A stretch of 37,630 nucleotides of DNA from Eubacteriales bacterium (GCA_030529655.1 JAUMWJ010000020.1:1-37630); one strand, 5' to 3'; positions 8,105 to 17,037 are shown, counted from the stretch's first letter. Translations and numbers: made by a program. The notes: a model not told the origin generated them from the letters alone.

Positions 8105-9382
8105 TTGAATACGGTTCATTATCCTCGTCTTGGCGATCAGGCGATCTGGCATACGCTGTCTAACGGATTGCCGGTCTGCGTGATTCCCAAGCAAGGTTAC
8201 AGTCGTAAATATGCCATGTTTGCCACGCGCTACGGTGGCATGGATATGCGCTTTGAAAAGGACGGTGAGTGGCTGGATACACCGGCAGGCATCGCCCATT
8301 ATCTGGAGCATAAGATGTTTGACACGGCGGAAGGGAATGCCCTGCAGGAGCTGGCAAAAAACGGCGCAGAGCCCAACGCGTTTACCTCCAATGCCATGAC
8401 GGCGTACTACTATGATTCTACGGAACATTTTTTTGAGAATCTGAAGATACTGCTATCCTTTGTGTCCGTTCCGTATTTCACCGATGAAAGCGTCGCCAAG
8501 GAGCAAGGAATCATCGGTCAGGAAATCGGCATGATCGAGGATAATCCCGAATGGCAGGTCTATAAAAATCTGATGCAGTGTCTGTATGAAAAAAGTCCTG
8601 CCCGTGTACCGGTGGCCGGCTCGGTGGAGAGCATTTCTCATATTACCGCACAAACGCTGTATGATTGTCATAAGGTGTTTTATACGCCGTCTAATATGTG
8701 CCTTGTAGTCGTTGGGGATGTGGAGGCAGAGGAAGTTTATCGTCTGGCGGAGGAAGTTCTGCCGAAGGAAAGGGGCAGTGAGATCTGCCGTGATTACGGC
8801 GAGGATGAGGTGCCTGTCCCCAGACACAAGGAATATTGTGAGGAAATGGAAGTATCCATGCCCACATTTTTGGTGGGCTTCAAATGTCCCAATGCGCCGC
8901 AAGGTATGGAGCGTATGCGTAATAATGTGATCGGCGATCTGGCGTGTGATATATTGATGGGCGATTCCAGTCCGCTGTTTGCCAGACTGTATAGCGAGGG
9001 ATTGGTGAACGGCTCTTTCGGATGCGCTTATGATTTGTTGCCGGGCGTGGCCTATGTTTATGCCGGCGGCGACAGTAACGACCCTGTGGCGGTGAAAGAA
9101 GCGATTCTGGCAGAGGCACAGCGTCTGGTGAAAGAGGGCATTGAGGAGGACTATTATCAGCGTGTGCGTCGTGCTGTGTTCGGTACAAGCATCAAGAGTC
9201 TGAATTCCTTTGAGTCGATTGCCGTTTCCATGGTGGAGGGCTGCTTCAACGGCTTTGACGCCTATCGTTTCCCCGAGGTATTCGATTCCATTAGCAAACA
9301 GGATCTGATTGACTTTATCCGGGATCATATTTGCGAGGAAAGTGCGGCGCTGTCCGTGATCAAACCCAAGGAGGCAGAGTAA
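8105..9382 (+). CDS. yfmH: M16-family zinc metallopeptidase YfmH-like
   Basis: This 425-residue protein has the inverted zinc-binding motif HYLEH (residues 65-69) within GIAHYLEHKMF, and a downstream glutamate in GQEIGMIEDNP as third ligand. The second half carries the M16 LFARLYSEGLVNGSFG segment. It is the active subunit that would pair with YfmF. The start is TTG at 8105 with GGAGGG eight bases upstream. It lies one base after the yfmF stop and one base before lgt, so it is tightly translationally coupled. Confidence 0.9.
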   Translation: MNTVHYPRLGDQAIWHTLSNGLPVCVIPKQGYSRKYAMFATRYGGMDMRFEKDGEWLDTPAGIAHYLEHKMFDTAEGNALQELAKNGAEPNAFTSNAMTAYYYDSTEHFFENLKILLSFVSVPYFTDESVAKEQGIIGQEIGMIEDNPEWQVYKNLMQCLYEKSPARVPVAGSVESISHITAQTLYDCHKVFYTPSNMCLVVVGDVEAEEVYRLAEEVLPKERGSEICRDYGEDEVPVPRHKEYCEEMEVSMPTFLVGFKCPNAPQGMERMRNNVIGDLACDILMGDSSPLFARLYSEGLVNGSFGCAYDLLPGVAYVYAGGDSNDPVAVKEAILAEAQRLVKEGIEEDYYQRVRRAVFGTSIKSLNSFESIAVSMVEGCFNGFDAYRFPEVFDSISKQDLIDFIRDHICEESAALSVIKPKEAE

Positions 9383-9383
9383 T

Positions 9384-10283
9384 ATGAAAATCATGACAGA
9401 CAGCCCGATCCGATTTCCGGGATTATTCGGCGATTGGGCGATTACTGCCAGCTCCAAGGCACTTGATATCGGCAAGGGTGTCTATTGGTACGGTATTATC
9501 ATTGCCTTTGGCCTTCTTATGGCACTGCTTTTTTGCCTGAAGCAACGCAAAAAGTATGGCATCAGCGAGGATGACTTATATGACGGCCTGCTTTGGGGCA
9601 TTCCGTTTGGCATTCTCGGCGCGCGGCTTTACTATGTGATTTTCTATCTGGACCTCTACCGTAATAGTGACGGCTCCCTTAACTGGGGTGAGGTGGTCGC
9701 GATTTGGGACGGTGGTCTGGCGATTTACGGCTGTGTCATTGCCGTTGTCATTGTGGCGTTTCTTGTCAGCCGCCGCCGTCACTTCAAATTTGCAGCTATG
9801 CTTGATCTGGTGGTTATGGGCCTGCTCATCGGGCAGACTTTCGGGCGATGGGGCAATTTTATGAACCGGGAGGCCTTCGGCGCAGAAACCGCGCTGCCTT
9901 GGCGTATGCAGCTTACCACGACCACCGGTGCGCTGATCGAGGTGCATCCCACTTTTCTCTATGAGAGTCTGTGGAATCTGATCGGTCTGCTGCTGATCGT
10001 CTTTGTGGTGTCTAAAGCGCGGCGATTTGACGGCGAAAATACGTGGTTCTATTTCCTGTGGTACGGCATCGGCCGCTTTTGGATCGAGGGACTGCGTACC
10101 GACAGTTTGTATCTGTTTGACTGGACGATTGCCGGTCAACCCATTCGTGTCAGTCAGGCGTTGTCACTTGTGATGGTATTGGTATCCGCATTTATGTTGC
10201 TTTACCATCTCAAAATCAAGCCCCATGATCCGTGCGAACTGTATGTCAATCAGGCAGCAGCGCGACAGGAGGAATCGAAATGA
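9384..10283 (+). CDS. lgt: Prolipoprotein diacylglyceryl transferase
   Basis: This 299-residue polytopic membrane protein carries the Lgt signature GRWGNFMNREAFG and the HPTFLYESLWN segment. Lgt transfers a diacylglyceryl group from phosphatidylglycerol to the lipobox cysteine of prolipoproteins, such as the lipoprotein encoded at 17944 in this window. About seven hydrophobic segments are visible. GGAGG precedes the ATG. The stop codon TGA overlaps the folD start in an ATGA junction. Confidence 0.96.
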   Translation: MKIMTDSPIRFPGLFGDWAITASSKALDIGKGVYWYGIIIAFGLLMALLFCLKQRKKYGISEDDLYDGLLWGIPFGILGARLYYVIFYLDLYRNSDGSLNWGEVVAIWDGGLAIYGCVIAVVIVAFLVSRRRHFKFAAMLDLVVMGLLIGQTFGRWGNFMNREAFGAETALPWRMQLTTTTGALIEVHPTFLYESLWNLIGLLLIVFVVSKARRFDGENTWFYFLWYGIGRFWIEGLRTDSLYLFDWTIAGQPIRVSQALSLVMVLVSAFMLLYHLKIKPHDPCELYVNQAAARQEESK

Positions 10284-11125
10284 GTGCCGTGGTAATGGAT
10301 GGCAAGGGCCTTGCTGAAAAAGTGAAAGCACAGATTCGGGAAAAGGTGTCAAAAATGCGCCGTCAGCCGGGATTAGCGGTGATTCTGGTGGGGGCGGATC
10401 CTGCATCGCAGGTCTATGTACGAAACAAGGAAAAAGACTGCGAGGAGTGCGGCATTCAGTGCTATGATTATCGTCTGCCGCAGGATACTACCCAGGAAGA
10501 AGTACTGGCACTGGTTACAAAAATGAATAACTGTGACGCTGTGGATGGGATTTTGGTACAGTTGCCGCTTCCGTCGCAGATCAATGAGCGAGTAGTGTTG
10601 GAAGCGATTGCGCCGGAAAAGGATGTGGACGCTTTCCATCCGGAGAATGTGGGTCGTATCATGCAGGGACAGGCATATTATAAACCTTGTACTCCTGCCG
10701 GCGTAATGGAAATGTTGCATGAGTACGGGATTGATCCTGCCGGTAAGCATTGTGTGGTCGTGGGCCGCAGTAATATTGTCGGCAAGCCCACGGCCATGCT
10801 GCTTCTTCACGAAAACGCCACGGTGACGATCTGCCACAGCAAGACGCCCGATTTGAAAGCACATTGTTGTCAGGCAGATATTCTGGTGTGCGCTGTGGGC
10901 AAGCAAGGTCTGATTACCGCTGATATGGTGAAACCCGGTGCGGTAGTCGTCGATGTGGCGATGAATCGCAATGAGATGGGGAAGCTGTGCGGTGATGTGG
11001 AATTTGCCCCTGTCTGCGAAGTGGCTTCGTATATCACGCCGGTACCCGGCGGTGTGGGTCCCATGACCCGCGCTATGCTGATGGAAAATACGTATCAAGC
11101 GTCCCAAAGGCGTAACTCCAAATAA
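10280..11125 (+). CDS. folD: Bifunctional methylenetetrahydrofolate dehydrogenase/cyclohydrolase
   Basis: This 281-residue FolD has VGADPASQVYVRNKEK, ILVQLPLPSQI, the NADP-binding VVGRSNIVGKP and the terminal PVPGGVGPMT signature. It interconverts 5,10-methylene-, methenyl- and 10-formyl-tetrahydrofolate. The ATG at 10280 is chosen because AGGAGG is just upstream and it overlaps the lgt stop. A longer in-frame start at 10232 would lie inside lgt and add a non-homologous extension. It is the last gene of the operon, with a terminator over its stop codon. Confidence 0.96.
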   Translation: MSAVVMDGKGLAEKVKAQIREKVSKMRRQPGLAVILVGADPASQVYVRNKEKDCEECGIQCYDYRLPQDTTQEEVLALVTKMNNCDAVDGILVQLPLPSQINERVVLEAIAPEKDVDAFHPENVGRIMQGQAYYKPCTPAGVMEMLHEYGIDPAGKHCVVVGRSNIVGKPTAMLLLHENATVTICHSKTPDLKAHCCQADILVCAVGKQGLITADMVKPGAVVVDVAMNRNEMGKLCGDVEFAPVCEVASYITPVPGGVGPMTRAMLMENTYQASQRRNSK

Positions 11126-11158
11126 AAAATCGTCGGTTCTTTGAACCGACGATTTTTT
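11125..11158. terminator. Bidirectional intrinsic terminator between folD and the permease
   Basis: The 9-bp GC-rich arms 11131-11139 and 11143-11151 have a 3-base loop. They are flanked by A and T runs that extend the pairing, so it works in both directions. The stop codons of both convergent genes lie at its edges. Confidence 0.88.
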
Positions 11159-12263
11159 ACAGAGAATTGAGCAGCATCTGAGCGACAAGCAAAATAAAGA
11201 GAAAGGCGAAGTTAACTACGGAGAAAAGGGCGATAAACCTGCCGCGCTTGTGTGGCTCATGCCGTATATATTCTTGAAAAGTAATAAGACTTGCCAGTGA
11301 CGCGATCAGTGTGCCTGCACCACCTATATTAACGCCTTGCAGAAGCGGAGCATAATCATTGGTGAACTGGCTGAGCAAGATAGCCGCAGGAACATTGCTG
11401 ATCACTTGGCAGGACAGCGCGGAGAATAGCAGCGTGTTTTTTTGCAGCAGGGCTGAAAACAAGGACTGAACGCTTTCCATACGCGCCATATTTCCGGAAA
11501 AGGTGAAGAAAGCGGCAAAGGTAAGCAGCAGGGGATAGTCTATCATTTTCAGCGCCTTGCAATCAAGGAAAAAGAGAGTAAGAGGAATCACGATTAAACC
11601 GATCCAGTAGGGCAGAGCACGCAGTACAATGGCCACAGCCAGTACGAACAGCAAGCCGTATATCACAGTGCGTTTGGGATCGGAGTGTGTGGGCTGATCG
11701 GGAATCGTCAACGGCTCCGGCTTGACGAACAGACAGCAGAGTGTTATGAGCAGCACGGAGATCAAAAACGGCGGCAACATGATAGAAAGAAACGTATGGT
11801 TGGGTATCCGGAACTTTGTATATAGGTATAAGTTCTGAGGATTGCCGAACGGCGTCAGCATACCGCCAAGATTAGCAGCGCAATTCTGCATAATAAATGT
11901 AAAGGATAAATACTTGTCATTCTTTGTGTTGTGCAGAACAAAATAGCTTAAAGGTAAAAAAGTCAGCAGGGCTGTGTCGTTGGTGATCAGCATGGAACCG
12001 ATAAGGGTAATATACACCAAAACCAGAACAGCAAGACGGGTATTGCGGAAATGCTGCACCAATTTTTGCGCCAGAATATAGAAGAAGTCGATACGGCGAA
12101 ACGCACAGATAACAGCCAAAACGCAAAACAGACAAGTTAAGGTTTTTATGTCGTAATAATCAAGATATGTCCGATCCGGCTTGACGATCAGCGCTGTTGC
12201 AAAAGCCGCGCAAAGAGAGATCGTCAGAACGATGTTGTTTTTGAAGAATCGCAAAACCCGCAT
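11157..12263 (-). CDS. Ion-transporter-superfamily permease (SLC13/ArsB/CitM type)
   Basis: This 368-residue protein has about ten to eleven hydrophobic segments. Three signatures of the ArsB/NhaD/citrate permease superfamily are visible: TNDTALLTFLPLS, ANLGGMLTPFGNPQNLYLY and SNVPAAILLSQF. It is most like YbiR-type or generic SLC13-type anion permeases. The substrate (dicarboxylate, citrate, arsenite or other anion) cannot be told. The ATG at 12263 is preferred over the upstream in-frame start at 12305, because AAGGAGG is 9 bases before it and the upstream codons lie in the inverted repeat. Its control region is a perfect palindrome, described separately. Confidence 0.85.
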   Translation of the reverse strand: MRVLRFFKNNIVLTISLCAAFATALIVKPDRTYLDYYDIKTLTCLFCVLAVICAFRRIDFFYILAQKLVQHFRNTRLAVLVLVYITLIGSMLITNDTALLTFLPLSYFVLHNTKNDKYLSFTFIMQNCAANLGGMLTPFGNPQNLYLYTKFRIPNHTFLSIMLPPFLISVLLITLCCLFVKPEPLTIPDQPTHSDPKRTVIYGLLFVLAVAIVLRALPYWIGLIVIPLTLFFLDCKALKMIDYPLLLTFAAFFTFSGNMARMESVQSLFSALLQKNTLLFSALSCQVISNVPAAILLSQFTNDYAPLLQGVNIGGAGTLIASLASLITFQEYIRHEPHKRGRFIALFSVVNFAFLFILLVAQMLLNSL

Positions 12264-12268
12264 GAATA

Positions 12269-12306
12269 AATGCCTCCTTGTCGAAATCACTCGACAAGGA
12301 GGCATT
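12269..12306. repeat. Perfect 16-bp inverted repeat over promoter and ribosome site of the permease gene
   Basis: Arms 12269-12284 and 12291-12306 are exact reverse complements with a 6-base loop. The repeat includes the AAGGAGG Shine-Dalgarno of the permease and overlaps its likely -10 box (TATAAT on the minus strand, 12304-12309, with a TTTACG-like -35 17 bases upstream). It may act as an operator, or, if transcription starts further upstream, as an RNA hairpin hiding the ribosome site. No T tract follows on the minus strand. Confidence 0.75.
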
Positions 12307-12335
12307 ATAGCACAGATGATGCGCGCCGTAAAGTG

Positions 12336-12632
12336 TTACTTACCGGCCAGAGCGCGTTCAAGCCAAATAGCACCCACATCCATAGCGGCATAAAGGCTGT
12401 CTTTCTCGGATTTTTTTACAACGCGGTCACGGGATTTGATGTCCGGATCGGTCAGCTGCAGCTGCACGCTGACACGAGTAGCCACTTCCAGATCGTTTTC
12501 CTTCTTGGTTTCAAGGATCTGGAACATGACAATATATTTATCCGCCATACTGCCGTAATAAATCAGATTGTCAATGCGGCGCAGAGGGTGATTTTTATAA
12601 ACAAGACCTTCGGCCTTTTTGGATTCTGCCAT
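12336..12632 (-). CDS. Small conserved-looking protein of unknown function
   Basis: This 98-residue soluble protein starts MAESKKAEGLVYKNHPLRR. I do not recognise the family. It has an alternating strand pattern (NLIYYGSMADKYIVMFQIL, EVATRVSVQLQLTD) and a highly charged middle (KSRDRVVKKSEKDSL). The ATG at 12632 has AAAGGAG upstream and beats the longer start at 12686. It has a strong promoter of its own (12677-12705). Codon use is like that of the neighbours. Co-transcription into the permease is possible because no T-tract terminator separates them. Confidence 0.7.
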   Translation of the reverse strand: MAESKKAEGLVYKNHPLRRIDNLIYYGSMADKYIVMFQILETKKENDLEVATRVSVQLQLTDPDIKSRDRVVKKSEKDSLYAAMDVGAIWLERALAGK

Positions 12633-12676
12633 ATCGAATTCTCCTTTTCTGATCAATGACTCTAAATCGTAATGCG

Positions 12677-12705
12677 ATTTTAACACGAAGCGTTCATTCT
12701 GTCAA
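12677..12705 (-). promoter_or_regulatory. Promoter of the small unknown gene
   Basis: On the minus strand TTGACA (12700-12705), 17 bases and TAAAAT (12677-12682) form a near-consensus promoter 44 bases upstream of the ATG. Confidence 0.75.
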
Positions 12706-12731
12706 TTCTGTGGCGGCTAAAATATAGAAAA

Positions 12732-12765
12732 GAAAAAAGGAACCGCGATAAATCGCGGTCCCTTT
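12732..12765 (-). terminator. Intrinsic terminator of the ireB transcript
   Basis: A GC-rich stem around ACCGCGA/TCGCGGT (about 12737-12765) has a short AT loop. On the minus strand it is followed by a T-rich run (CCTTTTTTCTTTT). Confidence 0.82.
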
Positions 12766-12784
12766 GTCATGAGCAATGAGCAAA

Positions 12785-13030
12785 TCACAACTCCAAATAG
12801 CTTTTTACCAAAACCTGCAACAGTTCGTCACGATCAATTTTGCAAATTAAGGTACGGGCATGATTGTGGTTAGTGATATAGGTGGGGTCTTCTGAAAGAA
12901 TATAACCAACGATCTGGTTAATGGGGTCGTATCCTTTTTCACGCAAAGCCTCATAAACCGAGGTAAGAATGTGATGAATTTGCTCATCCTTTTCCTCTGC
13001 CGTGTTGAATTTTCTGGTATATTCGTCCAC
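12785..13030 (-). CDS. ireB: IreB family regulatory phosphoprotein
   Basis: This 81-residue protein matches the IreB/YrzL (formerly DUF965) family over its whole length. It has the hallmark [26 protein letters not shown] and the [15 protein letters not shown] end. In Enterococcus, IreB is a small substrate of the IreK Ser/Thr kinase that modulates cephalosporin tolerance. The equivalent threonines here would be in the N-terminal region ([11 protein letters not shown]). The start appears to be GTG at 13030 with a weak AGGCGG ribosome site; no better ATG is in frame. It has its own promoter (13061-13089). The alaS-ireB association common in Firmicutes is not kept here, as it follows pheT instead. 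Confidence 0.9.
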   Translation of the reverse strand: MDEYTRKFNTAEEKDEQIHHILTSVYEALREKGYDPINQIVGYILSEDPTYITNHNHARTLICKIDRDELLQVLVKSYLEL

Positions 13031-13060
13031 GCAGACACCGCCTTTCTGTCAATTTTCTTT

Positions 13061-13089
13061 ATTATACCCTGTTTTTGCGCCTGTGTAAA
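13061..13089 (-). promoter_or_regulatory. Promoter of ireB
   Basis: On the minus strand TTTACA (13084-13089), 17 bases and TATAAT (13061-13066). It starts 15 bases after the pheT stop codon. Confidence 0.75.
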
Positions 13090-13104
13090 GAGGGAAATAT
13101 CTGC

Positions 13105-15549
13105 TTACTTGGTACGCAGCGCAGCGCCGAAACGCTTACTCAGACGCTTCAGCACAGCGTTGGCGCAGTTCTCAATCTCCTCGGAGGTCAATGTCTTTTC
13201 CAAAGAGCCGATAGCCAGACGCATAGTGACGGATTTCATGCCGGCAGGGATCTGCTTGCCGCGGTATTCGTCCACAAAAGACGCACCGTGCAGCAGATTA
13301 TCATGGCTGCTGAGAATTGTGCGGCTGATGTCCTCCCACTTGACGCTGTCCTCAAACAGCATGGAGGCATCGTATTCCGTCATGGGGAATTCAGGCAAAT
13401 GTTCGAAGCGGTTGGTGCGGGAACGATAGGGAACCAGCGCATCCATATCCAGCTCAAAGAGCATCACATTCAGATTCTTGATGCCGCAAGCCATGGAGGC
13501 CTTCTTGTTCAGCAGTGCCAGATTACCGACCTTTTCCTCACCCAAGAAGATGTTCAGCCATACCACATTGTCAGCCCATACCGGCTTTTCTGCCTGCTTG
13601 AGGGTCAGCTCTTCCATGTGGGTATAGCGAGCCATTTCCTCAATAATGCCCTTGGATTTACGGAACAGGGGCGTAATATCCTTGGCACTGTCCACAAAGG
13701 CACCGGCAATATGACGGCACTGAGAGGGCAGCTTTTCGTTCTCGTCATAAGGTGTGGTGTAATCGGCATCACGGAATACCTGCGCGTTTTCAAAGATGGA
13801 AAACTCGGAGAAGTAGCGTTCGTTCTTGGCCACGGCTTTGCACAGATTGGGCAGCAGAGAGGAACGGATATACTTTTCAGAGGGGGAAGGAGGTGTTGCC
13901 AGAGCCAGAATGCCGTTGGTATCCTGCAAAATGGCCTCCACAAAGGTGTCCTCCATCCAAGGATAAGTGAAGATCTCCTGCATACCGCAGCGAATGGCCA
14001 GATATTCCTTGATGCGGCGGCACAGATCTTTATCCAACTGATTGATAGCGCCCTCAAAGGAGGTGGTAATGGGAGCGGCCTCGAAGTTTTCGTAGCCGTA
14101 CATACGAGCCACTTCTTCCATGATGTCGGCCTTAATGGATACATCGCCGGTGGAACGCCAGGTAGGAACCACCACATGCATCATATCGCCGTTGAAGGAG
14201 ACCTCATAACCCATTTCACCCATCTTCTTGGCAATATCCTCGTTGGCAATACGCTTGCCCAGGCGACGCTCCAGCCAGCTCAGCTCTACGTCGATTTCAG
14301 CGCGCTGCAGCTTGTTGGGATAGTTGTCGAAAAAGCCGGTGACCTTCATCTCGGGATACAGCTCACCGAACAGCTCCATGGCAAGACTCAGCGCCTGAGC
14401 GCAGCGCTCGGGATCAATGGCCTTTTCATAGCGGGAAGATGCCTCGGTACGGTTATCGTAGCGCAGGGCGGTCTTACGGATGCCTTTGGCGTTGAAGTTG
14501 GCAATCTCCAACAGGACGGATTGCGTCTTGGGCAGGATAGAATCTTTGGCACCACCCATGATGCCTGCCAGACCCACAGCACCCTCGTCATCAGAGATGA
14601 CCAGATCTGTGGGATCCATGGCCAGTTCCTTGCCGTTAAGCAGCAACAGCTTTTCGTTTTCAGCCGCATGGCGCACGGTAATATGACCGGCAATATTATC
14701 GGAATCGTAAGCGTGGCAGGGCTGACCGGTAGCCAGCATGACATAGTTGGTAATATCCACCAACGCATTGATGGGACGCATACCTACGCGCCAGATACGG
14801 CTTTGCATCAGGAAGGGGGAGGGCCTCACGCACAGACCGTCGATCTCGGTGGTAATAATACGGGGGCAGGCCTTGGTATCTTCCACGTCGGTATTAACAT
14901 GGTCAGTGACAGATGCATCAGTCACGAAGGGTTTGAACTCCTTCAAGGGCAGATCGAACAGAGCGGCGATCTCACGGGCGATACCGTAGTGACCCCACAG
15001 ATCGGGGCGGTTGGTCATGGACTTATTGTCGATCTCCAGAATGATATCGTTCAGATCCAGTGCATCGGCGATAGGCGTACCGGCGGGAACATCGAAGTCA
15101 CTCAGATCGAGGATAGTGGCCTCTTCTTCGAAGGGGAAGAGGTCAAACAGGCCAATTTCGGAGGAGGCGCAGATCATGCCGTAGCTCTCCACACCGCGCA
15201 GCTTGCTCTTTTTGATCTCCACGGGTTCACCCTCACCGTGCCAGCGGCAGAAAGCGCCGGGCAGAGCAACGGCCACACGCTGGCCCTCGCGCAGGTTGGA
15301 GCCACCGCAGACGATGTCCTGAATGTTGCCGCCGCCGATATCGGTCTTGCAGACACGCAGTTTATCGGCGTTGGGATGCTGCTCGATGGTCTGAATGACA
15401 CCCACGACCATGTTGTCAAACTGCTTGGAAAGGTCAATGGCATCTTCTACTTCCACGGTGGACATGGTCAGATCGTAAGCCAAACGCTTGAGATCCATGT
15501 CCTTGGGCAAATCAATATAATCTCTGATCCAAGAAAGTGATAATTTCAT
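13105..15549 (-). CDS. pheT: Phenylalanyl-tRNA synthetase beta subunit
   Basis: This is a full-length 814-residue PheT. It begins MKLSLSWIRDYIDLP and carries the EMAP/tRNA-binding segment QHPNADKLRVCKTDIG, the B3/B4 editing region, the B5 domain, and a C-terminal ferredoxin-fold anticodon-binding domain (YRSRTNRFEHLPEFP...). With PheS it forms the alpha2-beta2 enzyme that charges tRNA-Phe, and the beta subunit edits mischarged tyrosine. GGGAGG precedes the ATG. It lies 14 bases after pheS in a T-box operon. No clear terminator follows before the ireB promoter. Confidence 0.98.
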   Translation of the reverse strand: MKLSLSWIRDYIDLPKDMDLKRLAYDLTMSTVEVEDAIDLSKQFDNMVVGVIQTIEQHPNADKLRVCKTDIGGGNIQDIVCGGSNLREGQRVAVALPGAFCRWHGEGEPVEIKKSKLRGVESYGMICASSEIGLFDLFPFEEEATILDLSDFDVPAGTPIADALDLNDIILEIDNKSMTNRPDLWGHYGIAREIAALFDLPLKEFKPFVTDASVTDHVNTDVEDTKACPRIITTEIDGLCVRPSPFLMQSRIWRVGMRPINALVDITNYVMLATGQPCHAYDSDNIAGHITVRHAAENEKLLLLNGKELAMDPTDLVISDDEGAVGLAGIMGGAKDSILPKTQSVLLEIANFNAKGIRKTALRYDNRTEASSRYEKAIDPERCAQALSLAMELFGELYPEMKVTGFFDNYPNKLQRAEIDVELSWLERRLGKRIANEDIAKKMGEMGYEVSFNGDMMHVVVPTWRSTGDVSIKADIMEEVARMYGYENFEAAPITTSFEGAINQLDKDLCRRIKEYLAIRCGMQEIFTYPWMEDTFVEAILQDTNGILALATPPSPSEKYIRSSLLPNLCKAVAKNERYFSEFSIFENAQVFRDADYTTPYDENEKLPSQCRHIAGAFVDSAKDITPLFRKSKGIIEEMARYTHMEELTLKQAEKPVWADNVVWLNIFLGEEKVGNLALLNKKASMACGIKNLNVMLFELDMDALVPYRSRTNRFEHLPEFPMTEYDASMLFEDSVKWEDISRTILSSHDNLLHGASFVDEYRGKQIPAGMKSVTMRLAIGSLEKTLTSEEIENCANAVLKRLSKRFGAALRTK

Positions 15550-15563
15550 GTGTAGTACCTCCC

Positions 15564-16601
15564 TTAACGGAACTGATTGAGGAAACGCAGGTCAGCGCTG
15601 TGGAACAGGCGGACATCGTCCACACCGTAGCGCATCATGACCAAGCGGTCAAGACCGATGTTGACATAGAAGCCGGTGTATTCATCGGGATCCAGACCTG
15701 CTGCACGCAAAACATTGGGGTGGGGCGTACCACCGGGCATGACTTCGATCCAACCCACGTTCTTGCACACGCTGCAGCCCTTACCGCCGCAGACGAGGCA
15801 GCCCATGTCGATTTCAAAGCCGGGCTCAACGAAGGGGAAGAAGCCGGCACGCATACGCACCGGAACATCACGGCCGAACACCTTGCTCAGAATGCTCTTG
15901 ATCATGACCTTGCCGGAGGCGAAGGTGAAGTCCTTATCCACGATCAGTGCCTCATACTGGAAGAAAGCGCGCTCGTGACGGGCATCAGTGGTTTCGTTGC
16001 GGTACACATGACCGGGATAGACAAAGCGATAGGGGGGCTTGTGAGTCTGCAGATAGCGGACGGATCCGCCGGTCAGATGGGGACGCAGGCACAGACGGTC
16101 GCCGCCGTGGCCATTCTCGTGACCCTCGATCCAGTAGGTGTCCATGCTCTCGCGGGCAGGATGATCGGGAGGGAAGTTCAGCTTATCAAAGCCGTACAGC
16201 TCGCTGGTGATATCGTCTTCTTCAAAGACCTCAAAGCCCATGGAGCGGAAAGCGTCGTTCAGATCGTAGCACATCTGGGTAATGGGGTGCAGGCCGCCAC
16301 TGAGGGGACGGATACCCGGCACGGAAATATCAAAGTCGGCGGATACTTCGCTGGCTTTCATCTTCAGTTCGCTGCGGCGCTCGTCGATCAGGGCGGTCAG
16401 CTGGCTCTTGACCTGATTGACGGCCTTACCCATTTCAGGACGAAGAGATACGTCCAGCTTGGGCAGTTCCTTGAGCATTTCGGTCAGCGGACTCTGCTTG
16501 CCCAGCAGAAGGGCTTTTACATCCTGCAATTCGACCTCGTTCTTCACGGACGCGATCTTCTCTTTGCCCTCAAGGAGCAATGCGTTCAGTTTTTCTTTCA
16601 T
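15564..16601 (-). CDS. pheS: Phenylalanyl-tRNA synthetase alpha subunit
   Basis: This 345-residue PheS has the class II motif 2 region (FRNETTDARHERAFFQYEAL-like) and the phenylalanine-site GGKGCSVC / WIEVMPGG segments. An N-terminal coiled coil binds tRNA. Four cysteines (CLVCGGKGCSVC) are noticeable, as in other clostridial PheS proteins. It is the catalytic subunit that forms Phe-AMP. The ATG at 16601 has TGGAGGAAC upstream. It is the first gene after the T-box. Confidence 0.98.
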   Translation of the reverse strand: MKEKLNALLLEGKEKIASVKNEVELQDVKALLLGKQSPLTEMLKELPKLDVSLRPEMGKAVNQVKSQLTALIDERRSELKMKASEVSADFDISVPGIRPLSGGLHPITQMCYDLNDAFRSMGFEVFEEDDITSELYGFDKLNFPPDHPARESMDTYWIEGHENGHGGDRLCLRPHLTGGSVRYLQTHKPPYRFVYPGHVYRNETTDARHERAFFQYEALIVDKDFTFASGKVMIKSILSKVFGRDVPVRMRAGFFPFVEPGFEIDMGCLVCGGKGCSVCKNVGWIEVMPGGTPHPNVLRAAGLDPDEYTGFYVNIGLDRLVMMRYGVDDVRLFHSADLRFLNQFR

Positions 16602-16657
16602 CTACCGTTCCTCCAAAATAAGAATAGGATTATTAAGATAGTTTTTCGTTTTGGAAT

Positions 16658-16908
16658 AAAAAAAGACCTTTCATCCCAAAACAAGGGACGAAAGGTTTCA
16701 AAGTTCTTCCGTGGTACCACCCAAATTCGCAGCAAAATAACTGCGCACTCGTTTCCCTGTAACGGAGGATGACCCGTCCGCGCATTTCCTCGCGGCAGCT
16801 CCCGGGCGAACACAGCAACACACTTCAAGTCGGCTTTCAGCCGGTGACCGACTCTCTCTGCTAAGTGACATCTCACTGCACTTCCCATTCGTAGCTTTTG
16901 AATGATTC
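16658..16908 (-). promoter_or_regulatory. T-box leader (phenylalanine) with terminator
   Basis: On the minus strand the T-box core GGGTGGTACCAC (16710-16721) is followed by a terminator. The stem is 16666-16677 with 16685-16696 (one mismatch or wobble) and the T run is 16658-16664. Upstream about 190 bases contain stem I to III sequence. A TTC triplet in the 5' half is a candidate phenylalanine specifier. Starvation for charged tRNA-Phe should allow pheST transcription. Confidence 0.9.
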
Positions 16909-16914
16909 CCATTA

Positions 16915-16943
16915 TTTATACCACACTGACCAAAGAGTTGCAA
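16915..16943 (-). promoter_or_regulatory. Promoter of the pheST T-box operon
   Basis: On the minus strand TTGCAA (16938-16943), 17 bases and TATAAA (16915-16920) place transcription start near 16908, at the start of the T-box leader. Confidence 0.75.
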
Positions 16944-16997
16944 GTAGTAATTTTCTTTTTTTTCGGCAAAAAATCCTCGCTTCATAGGTCAGAAATA

Positions 16998-17006
16998 TGC
17001 TATACT
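16998..17006 (+). promoter_or_regulatory. Extended -10 promoter of nnrD
   Basis: TGC-TATACT at 16998-17006 fits an extended -10 element 31 bases upstream of nnrD. No convincing -35 box is seen. Confidence 0.5.
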
Positions 17007-17037
17007 ATGAGAAAATGACCGAAAAGGCGGCGATACG

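Noticed and set aside
13075-15540. An 821-codon open frame on the plus strand opposite pheT
   Set aside because: It is an antisense artefact of the codon bias of pheT; it has no homology pattern and no ribosome site.
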